DNA of 64,000 bases, taken from Vanessa cardui. Its lineage: Eukaryota; Arthropoda; Insecta; Lepidoptera; Nymphalidae. The stretch lies in assembly GCF_905220365.1 (NCBI RefSeq), contig NC_061153.1:12736114-12800113 (forward strand), read 5' to 3'. Below are positions 41,606 to 52,075 of this stretch, piece after piece. The notes under the pieces were generated by a model. It ran no database searches. It worked only from the letters and a program-made list of their open reading frames with translations, and was not told the DNA's origin. A program made the translations under genes and the position numbers. Each line of letters opens with the position of its first letter. Positions within the stretch are counted from its first letter, which is position 1.

Positions 41606-42854
41606 GATCTTTAGTACAAATTCGTGCATGTTCGAATACGAATGTCCACCAGCGTACTTTCTGGTCATTTTATTTCGATTGATTTGAAATAATTTCCTTC
41701 TTTTTATACATTTTTGGAAAGCTTAGAAAACGGTTGTTTTCAAAATAATCTGCAGGCCAAGTTTTATTTTTTTAGTTTTTAAGGTATTTTTGAGGAAAAA
41801 GAATCAAAAAAAGTATTGAAATAAATTCGTTTTCCGTCGCGCATTTTTTAATTTGACCGATAATTATTGTTTAAATATTAACAAATATCCAGTGTTTAAT
41901 CGTTTTTATAAAACAAAAGAAAAAAATAAATTTTAATTGATACTTTTTTGAAATAAATTTTTCAATTTGCATTTTTGACAAATTTTGAAAAAAACTAAAA
42001 AACGTGATAACTGAAAAATGGTTGACTTTTGGATTATGCATATGGGAGTCAAAATTATTGCAAATAGCCACCCCTATCACCTCCTAACGAATATACGTCG
42101 AGTTACTCGTGTTTGAACGTATGGGGACTGGATAACGACACTTTTGAGTAAATGACTACACCTTCAAGGCGAAACTGTCGGTTTACCTACTTAAGAACAA
42201 AGTTGTAAATTCTTAATAAAACTTCTGTCGCTATACCACGACTTATTTTAATTAATCGTGATGGACCCCGTACCACCGAACACAGAAAAGGACAATTCTA
42301 TTGCTCAGCCATCGCTGCCGCCGATAAATATAATACTTGTATATTATAGTGTAAGATTTTGATAGATATACTTGTTAAAATAGTTATGTATTTCGCAAAA
42401 TATGTAAAACATTGCCTTGTTGCCCAATCAGTTAATTGTAAAAATTGTTATGTATTTCTCATAGTATATAAAACGTTTTTCTTGTAAGCATTTTTATCCG
42501 ATCAATTAATATTTCGATTATTGGATGTTAATTTGACTAAATTTGCAATAGCCAATCAGAAGCGTTCACCAATCACAGCGACGATTTGATGATAGATGAG
42601 AACGGCTGGATAACTCAACAAGGATACAACCAAAGTGTTATAATATTTATTAAAATAGTGAAAGTAATTGCAGAGTTTAATTGACTGACCTAAGACCCCT
42701 TCAGGTCAAAAGCGAGATCACCAAGAAAATTTCACATTTGCTTATCACGCCCTCATTATCGAAAAGTAAAAACGTAAGTAACGATTTTTAATATAAGTAT
42801 TTTATTGATGTGTTTTTTCACCAACTTTTTTATGTTGTTTATTTATTTATTTTA
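41606..42854. other. AT-rich noncoding stretch with a tandem duplication
   Basis: No gene is seen. A roughly 65-base unit (ttatgtatttc...tataaaac) occurs twice at about 42372-42436 and 42437-42500 with differences. A TATA-like tatataaaa lies in the second. A short frame MDPVPPNTEKDNS at 42260 could be a decayed gag start, but nothing supports it. Confidence 0.4.
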
Positions 42855-42944
42855 TATACTTTTTATTGCATACCAATATAGACAAAAATAATAGGAACAA
42901 TTTTACAAAAACAAAGAAAAGAAAAATGTACAATAGGCGGCCTT

Positions 42945-42961
42945 ATCGCTAATACAGCGAT
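42945..42961 (-). other. 3' UTR stem-loop of family A LINE (copy 3)
   Basis: ATCGCT/AGCGAT around a 5-base loop, with the same GGAAGAG and AAGGCCGCC flanks on the minus strand. Confidence 0.7.
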
Positions 42962-43042
42962 CTCTTCCAGGCAACCTTTGGTAGAGGAGAGAGATAGGAT
43001 GGTAGGGGTGTACAAATTATTTAATACATAAAAAAAATAGAT

Positions 43043-43045
<3 letters not shown>

Positions 43046-43097
<52 letters not shown>
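43046..43097. repeat. (AT)26 microsatellite in a LINE 3' UTR
   Basis: Uninterrupted AT dinucleotides. The sister copy at 13455-13480 has only a short run at the same place. Confidence 0.9.
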
Positions 43098-43101
<4 letters not shown>

Positions 43102-43215
43102 ATTCCGTAAATATATAATTATATAATAATATAATATACCTACACATTATAAATATATACATTTACATACTATAGATACTTACATAATAAATAAAATATT
43201 TAATTACAGTATTTC

Positions 43216-46131
43216 TTCATGAAGCAAGATGTGCTCTTTTATCATTTTTTTAAAAGAAGTAATGTTTGGTGCACGTCTTGCTTCTAGTGGAGGAGAGTTC
43301 CAAAGACGAATTGAATGGACTGTAAATGAGTTACTATAAAAATATGTTGTATGGGGTGGTATTTTTAAAACCAAATTCTCTTCAGAACGAAGATTATGGC
43401 TATGTGAAGAACTGAGAAATTGAAAACGTTCTTTTAGATATGAAGGAGAAGACGGATTGAACAGAATACAGTACAGAAGTTGAAGGATGTGAGTATTCCT
43501 GCGAAGCCGGATTGGGAGCCACTTGAGCTTTTTACGAAATTCAGAAACGTGATCATATTTACGAAGACCAAATATGAATTAGATGCAAAGATTTTGGAGA
43601 CGCTCAAGTTTGTTAAGTTGCTCCTCTTTTAGATCAAGATAACATGCGTCAGCATAATCGAGAATTGGGAGTAGGAGTGACTGTGCTAACATAATTTTGG
43701 TAGGGATGGGTACAAAGTTGCGTAATCTTCGAAGGGAGCCAAAGGCTGCAAACATTTTTTTACTTACCTCACTTATCTGTGGTTCCCAAGACAGGTGCTG
43801 GTCAAAGATAATTCCCAAATTCCTAGCTGTAACACTGAATGGTATGTTAACACCATAACAAAGTGTACAACCGGGAGATCCGAAAAAGATATACGAGAAA
43901 TTAATTTTGAACTACCAATAATCAGCACCTGTGTTTTATTTGGGTTTACTCGTAATCCAAATGCGGTAGACCACTTAGAAATATTTGATAAATCATTATT
44001 AACTAAATGTATAGTTTCAGGAAGGTTCGCAATTTTACTTTGTGAATAGATCTGAAGATCATCTGCATACAGGTGATAGAGAGAAGATATATGAGAAGTG
44101 ATGGTACTTATAAAGACCGAAAACAAGAGGGGAGACAACACGCCACCTTGTGGAACGCCAGCAGTTATAGGAGCCCATTCTGAGAAAGAATCTTGAACTC
44201 TTATCCGTTGCCGCGCCCATACAAGTAAGAATGAAACCAGTCAATTACTTTAGGAGATATGTTAAGAGAACACAAAATAGCAAGAAGAATATCAAAGTCT
44301 ACAGTGTTGAAAGCATTACTAAAATCTAATAATGTCAACACAGTAACCTGTTGATTATCCATTCCTAATCTAATGTCATCAGTTATTTTGATCAGAACCG
44401 TAGTCGTACTATGACCAGGACGAAAGCCAGATTGTAAAGGATTCAATAGGACATTTTTTGAAAGGTATTGGTTTAATTGATTGTGAATAAGGCGCTCGAG
44501 TACTTTAGACAGGAAAGGGAGAATGGATATAGGACGATAATCAGTGTAAGATGAAGGATTTGTTTTTTTGGGGAGGGGGATGACTTGTGCGTCTTTCCAG
44601 GATTCAGGGAATTCACAAAGGATAATGGATTGGTTTAAAATATGTGTGACTACAGGAATTATGATATCTAGGATTGGGAGGATCATCTTACGACTAATGC
44701 AATCCGAACCAATGGCATCAGAATTTATTCCTAAAATGTTCTTCTTAACATCACTATCAGTAAATTGACTAAAGAAAAAAGGAGAATTTTCAGGAGTTGA
44801 TTTAGCAGAAATTTCTTTTAAAGTATTAGACTTCATAGCAGTGTCGAAAGTTTGAGAGGACGAAAAATGATTATTTAATTCATTTAAATAATTATTCCTA
44901 AGGACTTGAGAAATTTCCACTCTAGCTGATTCCTCTTCCTCAGCTATAGATTTATGGATATGGCGTCGTTGACTATCTCTACATAGCCTGTTGCAGCGAT
45001 TGCGAACCTTCAGATACTTGTCGCGATTTGTGTCAGTTGGATTACATCTATACTTAGCCTTGGCAACATTCTTTCTTACTTGGAGCTTCTTTATTTCTGG
45101 GGTGAGCCAAGGTGCAGGAAGGTGTTTTAGCCGGACAGGACGAATTGGTGCATGTAAATCATACAGTTGAGTTAATAAGAAATTAAAACTGTAACTTGCT
45201 CATTAACTGTATGAACATTTAAAATAACACTCCAATCAATGTTGGCAGCATCCTCCCGCAGACTATTCAAATCCATTCTACCAAAATTACGCTGCAGAAG
45301 AATTCTCGATTTTGCTTTGGGTGGTTTGATTTTATACGAGAGATAAAGAAGATCATGATATGAAAAAGCAAGGGCGGAGCACTGCCCATGCTTTTCAACA
45401 TGATCAACGGAAGAGACCAAAATTAAGTCGAGAAGAGAAGGGATAGAGTTAGGGAAGGAATGAGTAGCAGATAGGGGTAGGATTTGTAAATCTGCACTAT
45501 TCAGTACAGATTTCAACAGACTAGAGCGATGGTCATTTTTTAAGAGACATGTATTTAAATCTCCCATAAGAATGGTATGGGCATACAATGGTTTAAATCG
45601 CTCTAGAAGGATTTCAAATGATGAAAAGTAATCGACCGTGAGGTTAGGACTATAGTAAACACCTAATAACATCTTAATATGACCAAAGATAACCTCAATA
45701 AAAAGGTGTTCAGCTCCTTCAACGGACAGAGGTGTCGATTGACTTATAATTGAAAATGGAATGTGAGAACGGAGATAGATCGCCACTCCACCACCTGCCC
45801 GACCTACACGGTCGTTACGGATCAAATTAAATCCAGGAAGAGAGTAGGAAGTAGAAGGTAAGGAGGGTTTAAGCCAGGACTCAGATACGAGGATAGCATG
45901 TATTTTATCGCAATCGAATGATGATAATATTTCAGGATAGTGTGCAGGAATACTCTGAGCATTAATATGAATAACATTAAAATATTTCAGACAGTCTGAG
46001 AATAAAGAATTTATAGTTTCACCGAGCGAAGGGATACTATGAAAGCTGCCACTACTGCTCAATCCATCAGAAGAAAGAGAAAGAAAAGTTTCGTCCAAAT
46101 CGTCATTGTTTCTAGACATTTTTAAATTCAA
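43216..46131 (-). pseudogene. Family A LINE ORF2, full domain set but frameshifted
   Basis: The ATG at 46131 (MNLKMSRNNDDLDETFLSL) opens a complete EEP endonuclease. VIHINAQSIPAHYPE, ILVSESWLKPSL, GGGVAIYLRSHIPF, HTILMGDLNTCLL and SYHDLLYLSYK are all visible to about 45300. A frameshift near 45175 precedes the HAPIRPVRLKHLP linker. The RT follows (DYRPISILPFLSK, LLDFSNAFNTVDFDILL, a break in YLYGRGNG near 44205, YADDLQIYS about 44045-44075), then LPILDYADACYLDL. A stop at about 43575 replaces the Arg of CIRFIFG. The copy is recent and shows few changes beyond indels. Confidence 0.88.
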
Positions 46132-46296
46132 TATTCAGCAAATAAAATAAGTAAAAATATAAAGATAAATATATAAAACTAGCTGACCCGGCAAACTTCG
46201 TACTGCCATAATCGAAATGCTTAAATTAGTCCAAATGTGATGTGCATAGAAACCATTGCACGCAACGAATATATAACTGATTTTTTTAAAGATTTG

Positions 46297-46824
46297 CTAA
46301 ATTTCTGATACATATTCCATTACAAACTTTAATATAATAAAAAAAGTATTGCGGTATAATACCTTACTACCACTTTCAGTGGGCATAAAATTTTCCTGAA
46401 GCATATGTGTAGCGCCAAATGATGTCATGTGGAAACAGCTGTTGTATGTTTGAATGTTGGCAAAGAAATGTTTAGAATCATTTCCCATCCCAGAAACTAA
46501 AGAGCGTAGGGGATATGGTGGTGGGACCAATTGTCGTAATTTTACTTTGCCTCCCGCACAACATAATCCAGTAGATTCACTAATGTATTTTAACGCCTTA
46601 TAATATTTACAAATTATTGACATTTAACCAATTGTTACCGATTTGTCGGCACAATAAGCTAATGTCGGATCATAGTGGAATGCAGCTCGTTCCAGGATCA
46701 CAGGAGCACTGCGTCTGCGGGATCTCTCGATTTCATTAAGTCGTGCTCGCTTTTGTTGCGTTCGATATGCAAGCCTAAGCCTCTCTATTTCATTGTCATT
46801 CACTAAAGAAGGCAATTGTGACAT
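46297..46824 (-). pseudogene. Helitron Rep-Hel N-terminal region
   Basis: Frames 46824-46624 and 46623-46297 join in series. A basic segment (RTQQKRARLNEIERSRRRS) leads to FHYDPTLAYCAD, then GLCCAGGKVKLRQLVPPPY, SKHFFANIQTYNSCFHMTSFG-type sequence and ENFMPT. This is the N-terminal zinc-like region of Helitron Rep-helicase proteins. It should precede the Rep nuclease but lies downstream of it here. One stop separates the two frames, and nothing follows before the 3' terminus. Confidence 0.8.
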
Positions 46825-46896
46825 AGCAATACAACTATTTTCTCGATCTGTCTCTCTCTGGTCATCTGTGTGGTTGGCACTGGAAGGTTGAAAAAA

Positions 46897-47043
46897 ACTC
46901 CACTACGTTTGCCGAGACGCGGTCTCCACTCTAGAACTCCTTTTCCCCAACGGTTATCGGTTTTGCGACAAATATGGCCAGCGCACTGCCACTTCAGCTT
47001 ACTAATCTGGTGAGCTATGTCTATGACCTTGGTTTTCTGACAA
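46897..47043 (-). repeat. Internal RTE fragment inside the Helitron
   Basis: About 147 bases match 21026-21170 of the RTE element, the C-terminal RT region. Shared sequence includes gagacgcggtctccactcta up to one base. Neither the RTE 3' tail nor other RTE sequence is present, so this is not an ordinary RTE insertion. Confidence 0.8.
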
Positions 47044-47269
47044 AACTTAAGATTTATTAAACAATCTATGTACCTACTTAAAAATGATCTGATAGACAGT
47101 AAACAACTGAAGCTAGTTAAAATTAAGGTTATTTTTGTACCTCATGTGAATTAATATGTAGTTATAAAGATATAACTATTCTTTCAATTTGATTTCTGAA
47201 AAACGGGGGCAACATCAAATGTTTGACAATGTAGGGATTACCCATGTTACAAAAACATGATTATGGAGT

Positions 47270-47869
47270 TGATAATGACATCAATACCGAACATTGATAC
47301 TTGATGTTTATGGAGCTCTAAACATCGATGTTAAACGATAACATCGGTGTTTTGTTGCGACTGGAAGAAATTATTAAAATGGAGAAATAGATGAAACGAA
47401 CTCATATGTAGCTCACCGCATAGACCATGTATCATATTTTTAACGACAACGTGAAATAACTCTAGATCGAGAGTTTCATCGGGAATTTCAGCTGATATAA
47501 CGTTATCGATTTGATCCGGAGTAATTTTATGTATCAGTCAAATTAGTACATGTGCATGCGGCAATCCCCTTTTTTGCCATTCAGTGGAGTAAATATGGCA
47601 ACGCACCTCCCCAAATATACATTATTTTTATAAGTGCTTTAAATTTTTGCCGAAAAACACGTGCTGTAATGTCATGACGGTTCTTCAAATAAATTGTTTT
47701 TTAATATCATCCCACTGCGGATTACATGTAAATGTAATGAACAGATCCGGTCAACCATTTTTCGTACATAATAAATTGCGTCTTGTGCATATTCCTTCAT
47801 ATACCGTGGGCAACCAAAAAATCGCCCGATGTCATTTACATTAGCATCACTCGCTATCGCATCTTGCAA
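47270..47869 (-). pseudogene. Helitron Rep (HUH) domain remnant
   Basis: The frame 47869-47672 begins MQDAIASDANVNDIGRFFG and YMKEYAQDAIYYVRKM, followed by a frameshift where the Rep motif (FTCNP-like) is expected. RHDITARVFRQKFKALI comes next, then decayed sequence equivalent to the stretch ending in the IHG-CG motif, to about 47270. Rep would nick and join DNA for rolling-circle transposition. Many stops rule out function. Confidence 0.75.
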
Positions 47870-48684
47870 TTGAATATATTCTTCGGATCTTAATTTTCTA
47901 TTTTAGCATACGTATCAACGATGTACTTCTGATATAGTTTACCACATCTCGAGATATAATTTTGTGCTTGTGGACGAACTATCAATATGAATAAAAACTA
48001 ATGGCACTAACTTTTTTCTGTATATTTAAACATCAAAATAAACGCTGTACTTTTAATTGTTTTTTTGAAATTAATAAATTGAAATAAGACGTATTATCAA
48101 TTGAAACTGGTGGATGAGTGTACTCATTTTTAATTAATACTTACTTTTAATTTGACAGTACAATTTTCCGTCTAAAAATTCTCTATTAACAAAATGACCC
48201 GCCATTCATTGAATTCATTTGTTACAAAAAATTTAATAAATGAAGAACCACTCGACCGATTTTGTGCAAACTTCACATAAACCATTTACTAAATAGTCCG
48301 AACAAACCCTGAAAATTTGGTTTGGATACGTGAGCCCATTCTTGAGTTATAAAGTGACATCGAAAAATGCCACTTATTTTTATTCGAAAAATAGATGTAA
48401 TGATGTTTTAAATAGTGCAAAATCAATTTTAAAACATCAGTGTTTTATTGTCTAACATCGATAATCATAGAAAATCAATGACAATTCTCTAATAAATCTA
48501 TTTCTAAGGAAAAACAAAGTCGTTGTTTTTATAATATTCCTAGCATTTTTATCATACTTACTCACCTTCTAAACCTTCCCTGGACTTCCACAAATAATTC
48601 AAGACCAAAATTAGCCAAATCGGTCCAGCAGTTCTGGAGTTTTAGCGAGACTAACGAACAGCAATTCATTTTTATATATATAGA

Positions 48685-49260
48685 TATATATGTAAAATAA
48701 TAATAATGTATATTAATTTTATAATTACAAAATAAAAATAAGTAAATGAATAACTATACGTTAATTAATTTCTTATGAACACTCACCCGCCAGTTGCCTA
48801 GGAATAATCACTTAAACACAAACATAACAAAATAGAAACAATAATAACCTTAAAACCTAACATTAACAAAAAAAAACATATATTTATCAGGTAACCATAA
48901 CAACAATTTTTACTAGGAAGGAGTATTATTATATTATATCTATATTTATCCATTATCTATCTATATCGAATATGAAAATGAAATAGAGACGATCTTTATA
49001 AATGCCTAGTATAGAACTAAAAACTAACCATCTAAAGCAAGAAAACTATGGCGCCTGATTGACAAACGTCAGAATGACGTTAACTTTTAACTAAATAGAT
49101 TCGTAAATAGTTTTACACAACACAAAGATTAAATCGAAAGCAGGTAGACAGAGAAATAATTTTAAATTTATAGAAAAACAAACAATAATAAGAAGAAAGA
49201 TAAATATGAAATAACTATTTCTTAACTACGCGCTTTGACCTCTGCAATACAACTTTATCG
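48685..49260 (-). other. Inter-ORF spacer of the family A LINE
   Basis: AT-rich noncoding sequence between the Helitron and ORF1. The full-length copy at 55795-60605 has a similar spacer (59105-59746). No gene is seen. Confidence 0.5.
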
Positions 49261-50215
49261 CTAGTGTTTGCGATGGGAATTTTTTGGACTGGGGACTTGG
49301 GTATTTTTAGGACAAGTTGAAATCGAGTCAAGATCAGATAAACATTCGGCACGATGTCTAGATCCATCTGGGGCGATAATGTGTATCACACCGTCTCGTG
49401 TCCAACACTTGTTGATGCCAAACCGCTTCCTGGCCTCCAAAAACACATTGTGTCGGCTTTTCGTCAGGAACTCTGACTCTGTGACACCGGTGCCCTTCAA
49501 CTTCGTTTTGGCGAACCAGACCTTATCCCTAATAGCAGTCTCGGTAAATTTGACCACTATAGGTCTGGGCTTGCTGTCCAAAGGTCTTCCCAAGCGATGA
49601 CAACATTTGAAAGAAGAAAGAAAGAAAGAACACTTTTATTTGGGACAACATGACACTTGGTACAAAATAAAAAGTAAAAATAATAATAAAAAAAAAATAA
49701 TAATAATTAAGTACTAATAAATTATCATTTACAAAAAAAAAAAGAAATAAAATGAACAATAAAAAAAAGTAACGATACAAAAACAAATATAAAGAAAAAG
49801 AACAACTACAATATACGTGACGTGTCCCAAATAGGTATACCATTCAGCAATTCAAAGGTGTGGACACCTAATGCTGATTTTCAATGGTACCCTTTTTTTT
49901 ATATACCTACTGACGGGCGGTGACCCAATTAAAATACAAATACTAAAATTTAAAATAAAGACAATAGACATTACACATACTGCTGGTAGAAAAATTTGGC
50001 AAGTCCAAGTGCTCCGCAACAAGGCTGGTAACGCGAGCAGTGACATCCTCGGAACTCTCTTCGCTAACACCATGGAAAAGAAGCACTTTTCAATTTGTCG
50101 CTGAAGTCCGCTTAGTGCAGTGAGAATAAAATACTTAAAAGAATTGAACTCCGATGAAAGAGAAGGCACAGTCACAGGTGTTGATGTCCTCTGCAAGTCT
50201 TGCTGGAATTTATTT
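49261..50215 (-). pseudogene. Family A LINE ORF1, interrupted
   Basis: Minus-strand pieces read SLSSEFNSFKYFILTALSGL, LLFHGVSEESSEDVTARV, and after an insertion CHRLGRPLDSKPRPIVVKF, LTKSRHNVFLEARKRFGINK and CWTRDGVIHIIAPDGSRHR, ending at 49261. They match the intact ORF1 at 59747-60427 in order: coiled coil, RRM-like domain, C-terminal domain. A frameshift lies near 50090 and an insertion occupies 49601-49975. The N-terminus is cut at 50217 by the next LINE. Confidence 0.8.
49601..49975 (-). mobile_element. Short retroposed insert with TTTC tail
   Basis: The minus strand ends in cccaaataaaagtgttc followed by (tttc)n at about 49606-49625, giving a polyadenylation-type signal and a simple tail. 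The 375 bases interrupt LINE ORF1 between CN and CHRLG. The body is very A/T-rich, with no ORF or Pol III boxes seen. It is probably the 3' end of an unidentified retroposon. Confidence 0.55.
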
Positions 50216-50217
50216 GA

Positions 50218-52075
50218 TTTTTTTATTTGAATATTTTATTGTACACCACAAATTAAACAGATGTGTTGTAAAATAGACTACATGCATAGATACAAATAAT
50301 ATAATACATAAATAAACTACTACATACATATATACATAAATTCATACATAAATACATACAAATATACAGATATATACAAATAACAAATGGTATCTAGTCG
50401 CCATTCAGTGTGAGAGCGTGAGGTAATACTTAATAACTTTAGTTTTAAATAATGTTAAAGAGGTTGCAGATTTGATATTAAGCGGGAGGGCATTCCACAA
50501 TCGAGTAGCCTCAGCCGTAAAAGTTTTTTTTGGAAAAAATTGTTTTCTGCACAGGTGGATTTAAAAGTAAATTTTCAAATGAACGTAAGTTCATGTGGTG
50601 TCCGTCAATAACATTGCGAGAATTCAAACATTTAAATTTTTCTTTCAAATAAATAGGTGAGTAGGATTGAATAACACACAGTATAGAAGACAAACAATAT
50701 GTAGATTCCGGCGAAAACGAATAGGTAACCACTTGAGCTGAGTACGAAATTCAGAGACATGGTCATATTTGCGTAAGCCAAATATGAATCGTATCTAGCT
50801 ATACGATTCATATTTGAAGACGCTCAAGTTTATTTAATTGGTCCTCATTTAAATCTAGATAGCTTGCGTCTGCATAATCGAGAATAGATAGAAGTAGAGA
50901 ATGTGCAAACATAGTCTTGGTGGAAATAGGACGAAAAGAACGGAGACGTCGTAGAGAGCCCATCGCCGAAAACATTTTCCTGCTGATTACATTTAACTGA
51001 TGTGACCATGAAAGTGTAGAATCTAGATGTATACCGAGATTTTTTACCGTAGAACTATATGGTATAGTACAATTATCTAATATAATCGTAGGAATGTTTC
51101 TCCAGTCAACTCTTGAAATCATAGCGGTACTGCCAATAATAATGGCCTGTGATTTTGATGGATTGATCTTTAAACCATAACACTTGCTCCAATCACTGAT
51201 TGTAACCAGGTCATCATTAATGGCAGTGATAGCGCTGGGCAAGTTATCTAAGGTTGACTGGGTATAAAGCTGGAGATCATTTGCATACATGTGGTAGAGA
51301 GAAGAAATCTTTTGAGTAATAGAATTAATGAAAATTGTAAAGAGAATAGGAGACAACACGCCACCCTGAGGCACTCCAGCACGTACTTCACACCAAGACG
51401 AAAATGTCTCGTCTACCTGAACACGTTGCCTTCTGCCTCTAAGATAACTCTGAAACCAGCCAATCACCGATGGAGATATGTTAAGAGAACGCAGCAAACT
51501 CAATAAGATGTCAAAGTTGACAGTACCGAAAGCATTGATAAAATCTAACAATGTCAGCACTGTAAGTTGTTTATTATCCATGCCCAATCTAATGTCGTCG
51601 GTAATTTTCACGAGCGCTGTGACCGTGCTATGACCGGAGCGGAGGCCGGATTGGAGTGGATTAAGAAAGCTATGCCTATTTAGGAATGTTATTAATTGCT
51701 GGAGCACTAGTTTTTCAAAAACTTTGGAAAGGAATGGAAGGATGGAGATAGGACGAAAATCAGAGTAGTTCATAGAATTAGTCTTTTTGGGACTAGGACT
51801 AGTTAGTGGAATAATACGGGCTACTTTCCAGGCATCGGGGAACTTTGAGGAAGAGATGGATTCATTAAGGATATGAGTAATAACAGGAGCAATAATTTCA
51901 AGGATAGGTATGATCATATTATGGCCAACGCCGTCGTCGCCCACGCCATTAGAAGAGATGGACACTATGCTCTTCTTAACATCACATTCGGTGAAAGGAA
52001 TGAAATTAAACGGTGGATAGTCAAAGGTTGGCAAACAAGAAAGAATAATGTTGTTATTATGCGTATTATTTCTGT
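50218..52075 (-). pseudogene. Family A LINE RT, 5' truncated, catalytic Asp lost
   Basis: The minus frame 52034-50808 gives LPTFDYPPFNFIPFTECDVK, fingers DFRPISILPFLSKVFEKL, palm LLDFINAFGTVNFDILL and GVPQGGVLSPILFTIF. The catalytic box reads YAND (51276-51287) in place of YADD. A 36-base perfect hairpin (50780-50815) destroys the LCIRF segment. The C-terminal part continues to a stop at 50405 (IKYYLTLSH). The 3' UTR to 50218 ends with acaataaaatattc, the family A signal, but I see no stem-loop in it. Confidence 0.85.
50780..50815. repeat. Perfect 15-base inverted duplication in LINE RT
   Basis: The arms aaatatgaatcgtat and atacgattcatattt flank ctagct. One arm is the normal RFIFG coding sequence and the other is an inverted copy of it. 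Confidence 0.88.

Larger units (their letters stand above)
46180..48684 (-). mobile_element. Helitron, 2.5 kb, rearranged
   Basis: The 5' end is TCTATATATATAAAAATG at 48684 and the 3' end is CTAG at 46183-46180. A weak hairpin (GGCA...TGCC, 46191-46208) lies near the 3' end. It sits between A and T with no duplication, as Helitrons do. Rep and N-terminal coding remnants are present in permuted order, and no helicase is visible. It is inserted in the family A LINE just upstream of ORF2. Confidence 0.85.
42855..50217 (-). mobile_element. Family A LINE with ORF1, split by a Helitron
   Basis: Minus-strand order: ORF1 (50215-49261, itself interrupted), inter-ORF spacer, Helitron (48684-46180), ORF2 (46131-43216) and 3' UTR with hairpin and (AT)26 (43215-42855). 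Its ORF2 is nearly identical to 11323-13327. A further LINE abuts at 50218 and cuts the ORF1 N-terminus. Without the Helitron and the ORF1 insert it would be about 4.5 kb. Confidence 0.75.

Noticed and set aside
42260..42350. Gag start MDPVPPNTEKD of another LTR element
   Set aside because: Only a few dozen codons, no LTR border and no further homology visible.
49529..49843. Hydrophobic Phe/Leu-rich membrane protein on the minus strand
   Set aside because: It arises from T-rich tracts of the retroposed insert in LINE ORF1.
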